Positions 1 through 8,379 of a DNA stretch of 64,000 bases are shown here, piece after piece. Origin of the DNA: Photobacterium sp. DA100. GTDB taxonomy: Bacteria; Pseudomonadota; Gammaproteobacteria; Enterobacterales; Vibrionaceae. The translations under genes and the position numbers were made by a program. The notes under the pieces are model-generated. The model did not search any database, was not told the origin of the DNA, and was given only the letters and a program-made list of their open reading frames with translations. How positions within the stretch are numbered: position 1 is the stretch's first letter; the number at the start of each line of letters is the position of its first letter. The stretch covers positions 2,728,001 through 2,792,000 of the forward strand of contig NZ_CP119423.1 in the NCBI RefSeq assembly GCF_029223585.1, written 5' to 3'.

Positions 1-2
1 AA

Positions 3-47
3 CGCCTGCAAAAAATCAAGAATTTTTTTTTTGCAGGCGATTTTTTT
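3..47 (+). terminator. Intrinsic terminator of a gene upstream of the window
   Basis: A 13-bp perfect stem (3-15 with 27-39) is followed by seven T at 41-47. It closes a plus-strand gene lying left of the window and separates it from the nrd promoter region. Confidence 0.75.
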
Positions 48-137
48 ATCCTTAAAAATTTTTGATTTTTCCTATGATATTGTCACACCTGCGCAAATCA
101 GTTAGTAGGCACTGACTTAATTTTATGAATCCCCATG

Positions 138-146
138 TTATCCACA
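138..146 (+). promoter_or_regulatory. Consensus DnaA box upstream of nrdA
   Basis: TTATCCACA is the exact DnaA box consensus and lies about 200 bp before the nrdA start. In E. coli the nrdAB promoter is controlled by DnaA through upstream boxes, so the same coupling of dNTP supply to replication is likely here. A single 9-mer can occur by chance; the position makes it credible. Confidence 0.6.
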
Positions 147-166
147 GCCGGTTAAAAATTACCGCC

Positions 167-195
167 TTGCATTACCCTGCCCTCACCACTATCTT
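167..195 (+). promoter_or_regulatory. Candidate nrdA promoter
   Basis: TTGCAT (167-172) and TATCTT (190-195) are separated by 17 bp, matching a sigma-70 layout. It sits between the DnaA box and the NrdR-like box, as expected for a regulated nrd promoter. Assigned from sequence pattern alone. Confidence 0.4.
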
Positions 196-215
196 GTAAC
201 ACTATAAGCTCAACA

Positions 216-231
216 CCCCAATATGTAGTGT
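216..231 (+). promoter_or_regulatory. NrdR-box-like site
   Basis: The 13-bp core CAATATGTAGTGT (219-231) fits the NrdR box consensus (acaCwAtATaTwGtgt) closely. NrdR is the ATP/dATP-sensing repressor of ribonucleotide reductase operons and usually binds paired boxes about three helical turns apart. A partner can be drawn at about 186-201, but it matches only about half of the positions. Confidence 0.5.
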
Positions 232-339
232 TTTAATCGGCAGTCAGAAACCTAACAAAGATCACAATCTTTGCTAACCTCATTGCTAAAACTTACAAAA
301 AACACTGCTACTGATGGAAATCTGGGAAAACTACCAAAA

Positions 340-2607
340 ATGAATCAACAGCTCACTGTTACCAAGCGTGATGGACGCAAAGAAAGTATCGATCTAGACA
401 AAATCCACCGAGTGATCACTTGGGCCGCAGAAGGCCTGGAAAACGTCTCTGTGTCTCAGGTCGAACTAAAATCTCACATTCAGTTCTATGAAGGGATCAA
501 GACTGAAGATATCCACGAAACCATCATTAAAGCAGCAGCTGATCTGATCTCTGAAGAAACGCCTGACTACCAGTATCTGGCAGCCCGTCTGGCCATCTTC
601 CACCTGCGCAAGAAGGCCTACGGCCAATTCGAGCCGCCAAAGCTGTATGACCACGTCACCAACCTTGTCGAAAAAGGCAAGTACGACAAACATTTGCTGG
701 AAGACTACAGTAAAGAAGAATTTGATCTGATGGACACTTACATCGATCACTGGCGTGACATGAACTTCTCTTACGCTGCCGTTAAGCAGTTGGAAGGCAA
801 GTACCTGGTACAGAACCGTGTGAGCGGTGAAATCTTCGAAAGTGCCCAGTTCCTATACATGATGATCGCCGCTTGCCTGTTCGGCAAATACCCGCGCGAC
901 ACCCGTATGGACTACATCAAGCGTTTCTACGATGCGGTATCCCAGTTCAAGGTTTCACTACCGACACCTATTATGTCAGGGGTTCGTACCCCAACTCGTC
1001 AGTTCAGCTCATGTGTACTGATCGAGTGTGACGACAGCCTGGATTCGATCAATGCAACGTCAAGCGCTATTGTACGTTACGTGTCGCAGCGTGCCGGTAT
1101 CGGCATCAACGCTGGCCGTATCCGTGCCCTAGGCTCAGAAATCCGCGGCGGTGAGGCATTCCACACCGGTTGTATCCCATTCTACAAGTACTTCCAGACC
1201 GCGGTTAAATGCTGCTCTCAAGGTGGTGTGCGCGGTGGTGCGGCAACGCTGTTCTACCCAATGTGGCACGGCGAAGTAGAATCACTGCTGGTTCTGAAGA
1301 ACAACCGTGGTGTTGAAGAAAACCGTGTCCGCCACATGGACTACGGCGTACAGATCAACAAACTTATGTACACCCGCCTGATCAAAGGCGAGAACATCAG
1401 CCTGTTCTCTCCGTCTGACGTGCCGGGCCTATACGATGCCTTCTTCGCAGACCAAGACGAATTCGAGCGCCTGTACGTGAAATACGAGCAGGACAGCAGC
1501 ATCAAGCGCAAGAGCGTCAAGGCGATCGAGCTATTCTCGCTGCTAATGCAAGAACGTGCTTCAACCGGCCGTATCTACGTACAAAACGTCGACCACTGTA
1601 ATACCCACAGCCCGTTCGACCCAAGCGTAGCGCCAATCCGCCAGTCTAACCTATGCCTGGAAATTGCCCTGCCGACCAAGCCACTGAACAACGTGGAAGA
1701 CGAAAACGGTGAGATCGCCCTATGTACGCTATCTGCGTTCAACCTAGGCGCCATTGATACACTGGATGACCTGGAAGAGCTGGCAGATCTGACCGTACGT
1801 GCGCTTGATGCACTACTTGATTACCAGGACTACCCACTGCCAGCGGCATACCGCTCGACCATGAACCGCCGTACCCTGGGTGTGGGCGTGATCAACTTCG
1901 CTTACTACCTAGCGAAGAACGGTGTTCGCTACTCGGACGGCAGCGCCAACAACCTGACCCACGAAGCGTTCGAAGCAATCCAGTATTACCTATTAAAAGC
2001 GTCTTTAGGCCTAGCAAAAGAGCAAGGGGCATGCCCGGCATTCAACGAGACAACGTACGCGCAAGGCATCCTGCCTATCGATACCTACAAGAAAGATATC
2101 GATAAAGTGTGCACTGCTGAGCTGCGTTACGACTGGGAAGGGCTACGTGAGGAAATCAAAACCCACGGCCTGCGCAACTCAACCCTGTCAGCCTTGATGC
2201 CATCAGAGACATCATCGCAGATCTCGAATGCGACTAACGGCATCGAACCACCACGTGGTTACGTATCGGTAAAAGCATCGAAAGACGGCATCCTGAAGCA
2301 GGTGGTGCCTGAATACAGCAAGTACAAGGACAACTACGAGCTGCTGTGGAACATCGGCAGCAACGACGGTTACCTGCAGCTAGTTGGCATCATGCAGAAA
2401 TTCATCGACCAGGCGATTTCGGCCAACACCAACTACGACCCGAGCCAGCAGCCGGGCGGAAAAGTGCCGATGAAACTGTTGCTAAAAGACCTGCTAACAG
2501 CGTATAAACTCGGCGTGAAAACCTTGTACTACCACAACACCCGTGACGGCGCTTCTGATAGCCAGGGCGATGTAGGCGCAGACGACTGCACAAGCTGCAA
2601 GATTTAA
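340..2607 (+). CDS. nrdA: Ribonucleoside-diphosphate reductase class Ia, alpha subunit
   Basis: This is the catalytic R1 subunit, which reduces ribonucleoside diphosphates to deoxy forms in the cytoplasm with NrdB. The 755-aa product has an N-terminal ATP-cone and then the ten-stranded barrel. From the ATG at 340 its numbering equals that of E. coli: radical-site Cys439 with Glu441, redox pair Cys225/Cys462, and radical-relay Tyr730-Tyr731. The C-terminal CTSC tail passes electrons from thioredoxin or glutaredoxin. An in-frame TTG at 271 would add 23 residues absent from the family, so 340 was chosen. First gene of an operon with nrdB and yfaE. Confidence 0.97.
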   Translation: MNQQLTVTKRDGRKESIDLDKIHRVITWAAEGLENVSVSQVELKSHIQFYEGIKTEDIHETIIKAAADLISEETPDYQYLAARLAIFHLRKKAYGQFEPPKLYDHVTNLVEKGKYDKHLLEDYSKEEFDLMDTYIDHWRDMNFSYAAVKQLEGKYLVQNRVSGEIFESAQFLYMMIAACLFGKYPRDTRMDYIKRFYDAVSQFKVSLPTPIMSGVRTPTRQFSSCVLIECDDSLDSINATSSAIVRYVSQRAGIGINAGRIRALGSEIRGGEAFHTGCIPFYKYFQTAVKCCSQGGVRGGAATLFYPMWHGEVESLLVLKNNRGVEENRVRHMDYGVQINKLMYTRLIKGENISLFSPSDVPGLYDAFFADQDEFERLYVKYEQDSSIKRKSVKAIELFSLLMQERASTGRIYVQNVDHCNTHSPFDPSVAPIRQSNLCLEIALPTKPLNNVEDENGEIALCTLSAFNLGAIDTLDDLEELADLTVRALDALLDYQDYPLPAAYRSTMNRRTLGVGVINFAYYLAKNGVRYSDGSANNLTHEAFEAIQYYLLKASLGLAKEQGACPAFNETTYAQGILPIDTYKKDIDKVCTAELRYDWEGLREEIKTHGLRNSTLSALMPSETSSQISNATNGIEPPRGYVSVKASKDGILKQVVPEYSKYKDNYELLWNIGSNDGYLQLVGIMQKFIDQAISANTNYDPSQQPGGKVPMKLLLKDLLTAYKLGVKTLYYHNTRDGASDSQGDVGADDCTSCKI

Positions 2608-2617
2608 TGATTTGAAA

Positions 2618-2641
2618 CGGTGGGAGCTTCGGCTCCCACCG
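2618..2641 (+). other. Intercistronic hairpin with cUUCGg loop between nrdA and nrdB
   Basis: A perfect 10-bp stem (2618-2627 with 2632-2641) is closed by a TTCG loop in a C...G context, the extra-stable UUCG tetraloop. No T-run follows and nrdB begins 15 bases later, so it is not a terminator. It more likely sets mRNA stability or the nrdA:nrdB expression ratio (inference). Confidence 0.7.
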
Positions 2642-2655
2642 ATGTTGAGGATAAG

Positions 2656-3789
2656 ATGGCATACAGCACTTTCTGTCAAACCAATAACGACCAACTAAAA
2701 GAGCCAATGTTCTTTGGCCAGCCTGTCAACGTTGCGCGTTATGACCAACAAAAATTTGAGATTTTCGAAAAGCTGATCGAAAAACAGCTTTCTTTCTTCT
2801 GGCGCCCGGAAGAAGTGGATGTGTCCGGCGACCGTATCGATTACAACAACCTGCCGGATCACGAGCGCCACATTTTTATCAGCAACCTGAAGTACCAGAC
2901 CCTGCTGGACTCAATTCAGGGTCGCAGCCCTAACGTGGCGCTGCTGCCGATTGTGTCGATCCCAGAGCTGGAAACCTGGATTGAGACCTGGTCGTTCTCC
3001 GAGACGATCCACTCGCGCTCTTACACCCACATTATCCGTAATATCGTTAACGATCCTGCGGTCGTGTTCGACGATATTGTCGGTAACGAGCATATCATCA
3101 AGCGTGCTGGCGATATTTCCAAGTACTACGATGATCTGATCGCCGCGACCAGTGACTACCACCGCTTCGGCGAAGGCACGCACACGGTCAATGGCGACAC
3201 CATCACGGTAAACCTGCGTGACATCAAGAAAAAGCTCTACCTTTGCATGATGTCGGTCAACGCGCTGGAAGCGATCCGCTTCTACGTCAGCTTCGCCTGC
3301 TCGTTCGCATTCGCCGAGCGTGAATTGATGGAAGGTAACGCTAAAATCATCAAATTGATCGCCCGTGACGAAGCATTGCACCTAACCGGTACCCAGCACA
3401 TCCTGAACCTGCTGCGCACCGGCCAGGACGATCCGGAAATGGCTGAAATTGCCAAAGAATGCAAGGAAGAGTGCTTTGCTATCTTCCGTGATGCGGCCGA
3501 ACAGGAAAAAGAGTGGGCAGAATACCTGTTCAAAGACGGTTCGATGATCGGCCTGAACAAAGACATCCTGTGCCAATACGTTGAGTACATTACCAACCTA
3601 CGTATGGCAGCGGTGGGGCTTGAGCATGCCTACCCGGGTGCGACACAGAACCCGATCCCTTGGATCAACTCTTGGCTCTCATCTGACAACGTCCAGGTTG
3701 CGCCTCAGGAAGCGGAGATCAGCTCCTACCTGGTTGGCCAGATCGACAACGATGTCAGCGCCGATGACCTGGGTGACTTCGAACTATGA
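2656..3789 (+). CDS. nrdB: Ribonucleoside-diphosphate reductase class Ia, beta subunit
   Basis: R2 subunit that holds the diiron centre and the stable tyrosyl radical used by NrdA. The product is 377 aa (E. coli 376). The E-T-I-H-x3-Y segment carries ligands Glu116 and His119 and the radical Tyr123, offset by one from E. coli Tyr122. Further ligands lie in the ARDEALH region. The start at 2656 follows a TTGAGG ribosome site; an in-frame ATG at 2620 lies inside the intercistronic hairpin and adds 12 unrelated residues. The stop overlaps the yfaE start (ATGA). Confidence 0.96.
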   Translation: MAYSTFCQTNNDQLKEPMFFGQPVNVARYDQQKFEIFEKLIEKQLSFFWRPEEVDVSGDRIDYNNLPDHERHIFISNLKYQTLLDSIQGRSPNVALLPIVSIPELETWIETWSFSETIHSRSYTHIIRNIVNDPAVVFDDIVGNEHIIKRAGDISKYYDDLIAATSDYHRFGEGTHTVNGDTITVNLRDIKKKLYLCMMSVNALEAIRFYVSFACSFAFAERELMEGNAKIIKLIARDEALHLTGTQHILNLLRTGQDDPEMAEIAKECKEECFAIFRDAAEQEKEWAEYLFKDGSMIGLNKDILCQYVEYITNLRMAAVGLEHAYPGATQNPIPWINSWLSSDNVQVAPQEAEISSYLVGQIDNDVSADDLGDFEL

Positions 3790-4073
3790 GTCGAGTCGCC
3801 ATTCGCGTCAATGGTATGGAGGTTCACGGCAACAGCCGTGAGCCTCTGCTCACCCAATTGGAAAAAGCGGGCTTTCAACCTGAATACCAATGCCGAAACG
3901 GTATGTGCGGTGCCTGCCGCTGCAAACTAAAATCCGGCGCGCTCGACCAGCAAGACTCGATGGCGTTTATCGCCCCCAACGAAGTGCTGGCCTGTTGCTC
4001 AGTGCCAAAGAGCAATGTCGAGGTCGAGTTCGATTACCAACTGCAACAGCAAGAACTACAAGCCAACCTTTGA
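3786..4073 (+). CDS. yfaE: 2Fe-2S ferredoxin YfaE, NrdB diferric cofactor maintenance
   Basis: A 95-aa plant-type ferredoxin with the ligand pattern C-x4-C-x2-C (CRNGMCGAC) and a fourth Cys in the segment VLACCS. In E. coli YfaE reduces the NrdB diiron site to regenerate the tyrosyl radical, and the gene order nrdA-nrdB-yfaE is the same. It overlaps nrdB by 4 bases, so translation is probably coupled. Confidence 0.93.
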   Translation: MSRVAIRVNGMEVHGNSREPLLTQLEKAGFQPEYQCRNGMCGACRCKLKSGALDQQDSMAFIAPNEVLACCSVPKSNVEVEFDYQLQQQELQANL

Positions 4074-4501
4074 GCCCCTTTGTTGGGGGTGCTTGTTTCG
4101 CTCAGCCAAACTCCGTAATACCTTGTTTCTCCCTTGTTAGCCATGCCAGCAGCCCAGCCCTACACACCTCTTCTCCTTCCCCCTGTTCCAGCCATTAACC
4201 GTACCGTTTAAGCAAACTTACATTGCGGACTATCTACGACTTTTCACGGCTCTTTTGTTCATTGAGAATTACTAGCATTTCGAAAAAATCACATTTATTT
4301 TCAGGTACTTAATTTCAAAGGGGTTATCCCCCTCCTTCCTTATGCACCTCCTTTCATTTTTACTGAACGGCCTATTCACAAAGTCCAAATAGATTTGCCC
4401 TACATTTTAGGCAACCATTTCAGGCAGTTAAAGTTCAAGCATTTAGCTTTCAAACAGATAAACCAGCTTGGCTGTTCACCCTCGCTTCGGAAAGATCCTT
4501 T
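4074..4501. other. Intergenic region between nrd and asr operons
   Basis: About 430 bp without a convincing gene. A weak CCCC/GGGG stem (4077-4092) just after yfaE could be a terminator but lacks a clear T-run. A short palindrome GGGG-TTAT-CCCC occurs at 4320-4331. The AT-rich stretch must carry the promoter of the siroheme/asr operon; I see no strong FNR site in it. Confidence 0.5.
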
Positions 4502-5371
4502 ATGCCATTACGAAAAAGCAACTCAAGCCCTAGCCCATTGCCTATCCGGCCCCCCCGCCCTCGCAGCAATTTGAACCGTGACAGGCAAGGTTTTGTCTCC
4601 TTGGTCGGTGCCGGGCCCGGCGATCCAGAACTGCTGACACTCAAGGCGTTAAAGGCAGTCCAATCGGCCGATGTCATATTGCATGACCATCTCGTCACCA
4701 AAGCGATCATCCAAAATGCCAAGCCTGGCACCAATATCATCGAAGTAGGCAAAAGTTACAACAACCCTTCAGCGACTCAGGAAGGCATCAACACAATGCT
4801 GGTTTCCATGGCTCAACGGGGGCTGCGTATTTGCCGCCTCAAGGGAGGAGACCCATTTGTTTTTGGCCGCGGTAGCGAAGAGGCCATTGCCCTTGAACAG
4901 CAACAAATCCCATTTGAAGTGATTCCAGGGCTCACCGCGGCATTAGGTTGCTGCGCATACAGTGGTATTCCGCTCACTCACAGAGGAGTCTCGCGAGGGT
5001 TTACCGCGGTGACAGCCCGCGGCAACAACGAGCAGTACCAGATCAACTGGGAAAGCCTAGTTAATCTCAATCATACGCTGGTGTTTTACATGGGCTTGCA
5101 CTGCGCAGCATGGATTGCTTCCAGCCTCATGCTGCACGGCATGGCAGGAGACACCCCAACAGCCATTATCAGCCACGGTACCCAGCCACAGCATTACCAG
5201 CTAAGTACCACCCTCATCGAGCTGGAAAATTGCCTGCTCAAACATAAGCCCTCTGCCCCGTCGTTAATTGTCGTCGGTAAGACCGTCGATTTAGCCAATC
5301 AGATCAAATGGCACTCCAACCACCAGCAAACTGAACACCTATTTGAACATTCACTTCAAGGAGCTATCTGA
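4502..5371 (+). CDS. cobA: Uroporphyrinogen-III C-methyltransferase (siroheme synthesis)
   Basis: SAM-dependent methyltransferase converting uroporphyrinogen III to precorrin-2, the precursor of siroheme. SUMT signatures are present: VGAGPGDPELLTLKA near residue 35, RLKGGDPFVFGRGSEE near 112, and the VIPGLTAA segment. It is 289 aa, a stand-alone SUMT rather than the larger CysG fusion, with a proline-rich N-terminal extension of about 28 residues. The stop overlaps asrA (TGATG), so it is the first gene of the asr operon and probably supplies siroheme to AsrC. Start supported by GGAAAG upstream. Confidence 0.92.
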   Translation: MPLRKSNSSPSPLPIRPPRPRSNLNRDRQGFVSLVGAGPGDPELLTLKALKAVQSADVILHDHLVTKAIIQNAKPGTNIIEVGKSYNNPSATQEGINTMLVSMAQRGLRICRLKGGDPFVFGRGSEEAIALEQQQIPFEVIPGLTAALGCCAYSGIPLTHRGVSRGFTAVTARGNNEQYQINWESLVNLNHTLVFYMGLHCAAWIASSLMLHGMAGDTPTAIISHGTQPQHYQLSTTLIELENCLLKHKPSAPSLIVVGKTVDLANQIKWHSNHQQTEHLFEHSLQGAI

Positions 5372-6432
5372 TGGCTAAATACCTCACGCTTGATGAACTC
5401 GATGAGGCGCTGACACATCTGCGCTCACAGTATCGCGTCTTGGCACCAGCCTACGAACATTTCGGCGGGCGGTTCGCCCATACCGACAACCTGATTTATC
5501 AGGATATCGAAAATGCAGCTGATATTGTCTGGCAGGAGAAGTCCCATTTCTCACCGAAGGAAACAGTGCTGCCTATCACCCAGACCCTGTTTCATTTCCA
5601 CGGTGATGAAATCATCCAGCCAAGCGATAACATCAAACCTATCCTGTTGTTCGCCCGCTCGTGTGATATCCACGCGCTAGAGCGACTTGATCATATGTAC
5701 CTGAAAAACGGCAACAATCGCGACTGGTACTACGACCGACTTCGCAAGAAAGTAAAACTGGTCTTGCTCGAATGCCAAAGCAGTTTCGACAACTGCTTCT
5801 GCGTCTCGATGGGTACCAACAAGACAGACAACTACGCCGCAGCGGTGCGATTTGATGACAACGGCGTGGCCATCAGTATCAAAGATCCAAGCCTGCAAGC
5901 TTACTTTGACCTGCTTGGCGCAGAAAACGATTTCGAACCGTTCTTTGTCACCAGCAACCCGGTCAAGGTCCGCACCCCGGACCAGGTCTGCGACGATCCG
6001 GATCGGATCAGACACATCCTGACGCATTACCCGCTATGGCAAAGCTATGACAAACGCTGTATCGGCTGTGGTCGATGCACCACTTCTTGCCCTACCTGTA
6101 CTTGCTACAGCGTGTTCGATATCAGCTACAACACCGAAGCCCGTATTGGTGAGCGGCGCCGCCAGCAGGCAAGCTGTATGACAGGCAATTTCACCGACAT
6201 GGCCGGTGGTCATAGCTTCCGTGATAAAACCGGCGAACGACTGCGCTACCGTGCCTTGCACAAAGTCAATGATTACAAAGCCCGCCAAGGTACTGACCAT
6301 ATGTGCATTGGCTGTGGCCGCTGCGACGACCGCTGCCCGCACTACATTTCATTTTCCAACATCATCAATCGAATGAGTGACGTGGTAGAAAGCACCATTA
6401 ACTCAGCGGCGCTGGAGCCACAACATGACTGA
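5371..6432 (+). CDS. asrA: Anaerobic sulfite reductase subunit A
   Basis: Iron-sulfur electron-transfer subunit of the NADH-dependent sulfite reductase that makes sulfide under anaerobiosis. The 353-aa protein carries two 4Fe-4S motifs in its C-terminal third: CIGCGRC...CPTC and [12 protein letters not shown]. The rest is the globular AsrA / hydrogenase beta-subunit-like domain. The start follows AAGGAG and overlaps the upstream methyltransferase by one base; its end overlaps asrB by 8 bases. Confidence 0.95.
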   Translation: MAKYLTLDELDEALTHLRSQYRVLAPAYEHFGGRFAHTDNLIYQDIENAADIVWQEKSHFSPKETVLPITQTLFHFHGDEIIQPSDNIKPILLFARSCDIHALERLDHMYLKNGNNRDWYYDRLRKKVKLVLLECQSSFDNCFCVSMGTNKTDNYAAAVRFDDNGVAISIKDPSLQAYFDLLGAENDFEPFFVTSNPVKVRTPDQVCDDPDRIRHILTHYPLWQSYDKRCIGCGRCTTSCPTCTCYSVFDISYNTEARIGERRRQQASCMTGNFTDMAGGHSFRDKTGERLRYRALHKVNDYKARQGTDHMCIGCGRCDDRCPHYISFSNIINRMSDVVESTINSAALEPQHD

Positions 6433-7285
6433 GCAAGCACCTACCCACCACTGCCAATGCCAATGCCAATGCCACAACAAGCACCACGGTGAGGCAGCTA
6501 ACAAGCTGTTGCCAACAGCTTATGACATCCTGGCGATTGAAAAGCACACCGAACTTGAATGGACATTCCGTGTCGCCAAGGACTTCGACGTTCACTACGG
6601 CCAGTTTGTCGAAATTTCACTGCCACTCGCCGGCGAAGCGCCGATCTCCGTCTCTGACTACGGCGACGATTATATTGACTTGCTGATCAGGAAAGTCGGT
6701 CAAGTCACCGATAAGCTTTTTGCGCTTCGTCCCGGTGACAAAGTGTGGATGCGCGGGGTGCACGGCAACGGCTACCCGATGGCTGAATACGAGCAAAAAC
6801 AACTGATTGTCATTGCCGGGGGGACAGGTGTCGCCCCGGTCAAAGGCTTGCTGTCGCATTTCTGCCGTCATCCCGAATCCGTAAAACAGCTCGATATGAT
6901 CCTGGGGTTCAAAAACCGTGAAGCCGTGCTTTTCCAGCCAGATCTCACGCTGTGGCGTCAGCGGCAAAACTTGATTGTCACTCTCGATGAGGGTGAGCCT
7001 GATGAGCAGTTCTGTGTCGGCCGCGTGACCGACTACATCGATCAGCTCGATTTCTCGGCCCCCGAAGCCATTCAGGCCATCGTGGTGGGTCCTCCTATCA
7101 TGATCAAATTCGTGGTACTAGGGCTGCTTGAACGCGGCCTCAGCAAGGAACAAATCTGGGTCGACTACGAGCGCCGCATGGCCTGTGCCGTGGGTAAATG
7201 TGGTCACTGCCGGATCGGTGACAAATACGTATGCCTCGATGGCCCGGTATTTCGTTTCGACCAAGCCCAATACATGATTGACTGA
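6425..7285 (+). CDS. asrB: Anaerobic sulfite reductase subunit B (flavoprotein)
   Basis: FAD/NAD(P)H-binding subunit that feeds electrons into AsrA and AsrC. It has a ferredoxin-reductase fold: an FAD domain with an R-x-G-x-V-T patch, the nucleotide motif [11 protein letters not shown] near residue 137, and a C-terminal 2Fe-2S-type cluster (C-x4-C-x2-[11 protein letters not shown]). The 286-aa protein has an unusual His/Cys/Gln-rich N-terminus ([14 protein letters not shown]) encoded by a hexanucleotide repeat. Fifth position of overlap with asrA and tight spacing to asrC show one operon. Confidence 0.95.
   Translation: MTEQAPTHHCQCQCQCHNKHHGEAANKLLPTAYDILAIEKHTELEWTFRVAKDFDVHYGQFVEISLPLAGEAPISVSDYGDDYIDLLIRKVGQVTDKLFALRPGDKVWMRGVHGNGYPMAEYEQKQLIVIAGGTGVAPVKGLLSHFCRHPESVKQLDMILGFKNREAVLFQPDLTLWRQRQNLIVTLDEGEPDEQFCVGRVTDYIDQLDFSAPEAIQAIVVGPPIMIKFVVLGLLERGLSKEQIWVDYERRMACAVGKCGHCRIGDKYVCLDGPVFRFDQAQYMID
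6452..6475 (+). repeat. Hexanucleotide tandem repeat in asrB
   Basis: Three TGCCAA units plus a final TGCCAC run head to tail. Being 6 bp long they keep the frame and encode alternating Cys-Gln in the AsrB N-terminus. Copy number could change by slippage without a frameshift. Confidence 0.8.
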
Positions 7286-7294
7286 GGAGTGACC

Positions 7295-8311
7295 ATGAGT
7301 CTCGACATCGACATTATTAAAACCCGCGCCAATGGTGACTACCGCCTGTCCAAGGAGCGGGGTGAGTGCATGATCAGTGTCCGTATCCCGGGGGGGATCA
7401 TGCCCGCTTACCTGCTTTCCACCGCCCAGCATATTGCGGAAACGTTCGGTAATGGTGTCATCCACCTGACGACCCGGCAGAAGCTGGCTATGCCGGGGAT
7501 AAAATATCAAGATATTCCAGCGGTAAACCGCGCCCTCGAGCCATTCATCAAGGACATCACGGTCGAACAGTGCGGTATAGACGTGGAAGATACCCAAGCA
7601 GGTTACCAGAGCATTGGCGGTCGCAATATCGTCGCTTGCCAAGGTAGTCGGATTTGCCAGAAGGCCAATACCGACACCACCGGCCTTGCCCAGCGGCTGG
7701 AGCACCATGTCTACCCTCAACCCTACCACCTAAAAATCGTCCTGGCCGGCTGTCCCAATGACTGCGCCAAGGCCAACATGTCGGACTTTGGTGTGCTCGG
7801 GGTTGCCAAGATTGAATTCAGCAGTGAGCGCTGCATTGGCTGTGGGGCATGTGTCCGCGCCTGCCAACACCATGCGGTTGATTGCCTGGGCCTTGAAAAT
7901 GGCAAAGCGGTCAAAGAAGAGAGTAAGTGCATTGGTTGCGGCGAGTGTGTCCTCGCTTGCCCAACCCTTGCCTGGCAGCGAAATCCGAAACAGCTTTATA
8001 TGGTTAAACTGGGTGGGCGGACCTCCAAGAAAACCCCCAGGGTCGGCAAGCTGTTCATGAACTGGGTGACCGAAGATGTAATCCATCAGGTATTGAACAA
8101 TCTGTTTGAATTTGAGAAAGAGATGCTTGCAGGTAACCCGGTATACCTGCACATGGGACACCTCATCGACAGATCGGGCTACCACGCGTTTAAAAGACGC
8201 GTGCTCGATGGTGTCGAGTTCAACCCCGAGGCCATGGTTGCCGACCGGATCTACTGGGCCGAGGACGAGTATGTCGCCAATATGCATGTTAAAGCTATTG
8301 GTCACGGGTAA
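7295..8311 (+). CDS. asrC: Anaerobic sulfite reductase subunit C (siroheme subunit)
   Basis: Catalytic subunit with coupled siroheme and 4Fe-4S centre, reducing sulfite to sulfide. The siroheme-linked cluster ligands fall in the C-x5-C (CQGSRIC) and C-x3-C (CPNDC) motifs near residues 113-155. A ferredoxin-like insert with CIGCGAC and CIGCGEC lies near 170-210. The chosen ATG at 7295 has TGAGGAG upstream; the in-frame GTG at 7289 overlaps that ribosome site. Length 338 aa is close to the Salmonella protein. Last gene of the operon. Confidence 0.94.
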   Translation: MSLDIDIIKTRANGDYRLSKERGECMISVRIPGGIMPAYLLSTAQHIAETFGNGVIHLTTRQKLAMPGIKYQDIPAVNRALEPFIKDITVEQCGIDVEDTQAGYQSIGGRNIVACQGSRICQKANTDTTGLAQRLEHHVYPQPYHLKIVLAGCPNDCAKANMSDFGVLGVAKIEFSSERCIGCGACVRACQHHAVDCLGLENGKAVKEESKCIGCGECVLACPTLAWQRNPKQLYMVKLGGRTSKKTPRVGKLFMNWVTEDVIHQVLNNLFEFEKEMLAGNPVYLHMGHLIDRSGYHAFKRRVLDGVEFNPEAMVADRIYWAEDEYVANMHVKAIGHG

Positions 8312-8336
8312 GTGACTACAAAGCTCCTCGGTAAAT

Positions 8337-8359
8337 GGGCTGCCATAGTTCGGCAGCCC
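8337..8359. terminator. Hairpin between convergent asrC and yfaY
   Basis: An 8-bp GC-rich stem (8337-8344 with 8352-8359) lies between two converging genes. No proper T-run follows on either strand, so termination strength is uncertain. Confidence 0.5.
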
Positions 8360-8379
8360 CCTGTTAGCAACTGTAACGG

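Noticed and set aside
199-214. Second NrdR box at ACACTATA next to the strong box
   Set aside because: Only the left half matches and the spacing (17 bp start to start) differs from the usual paired arrangement.
271-339. Longer nrdA frame from a TTG at 271
   Set aside because: The extra 23 residues have no family match, while the ATG at 340 gives E. coli numbering for all catalytic residues.
4262-4275. FNR-like site upstream of the asr operon (TTGAG-N4-ACTAG)
   Set aside because: Only about half of the consensus TTGAT-N4-ATCAA positions match. Anaerobic control is expected but not shown by this site.
6452-6475. Tandem repeat considered as a CRISPR-like array
   Set aside because: Units are 6 bp with no spacers and lie inside a coding frame.
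7118-7729. 203-codon minus-strand ORF
   Set aside because: Antisense to asrB/asrC, no motif and no start signals.
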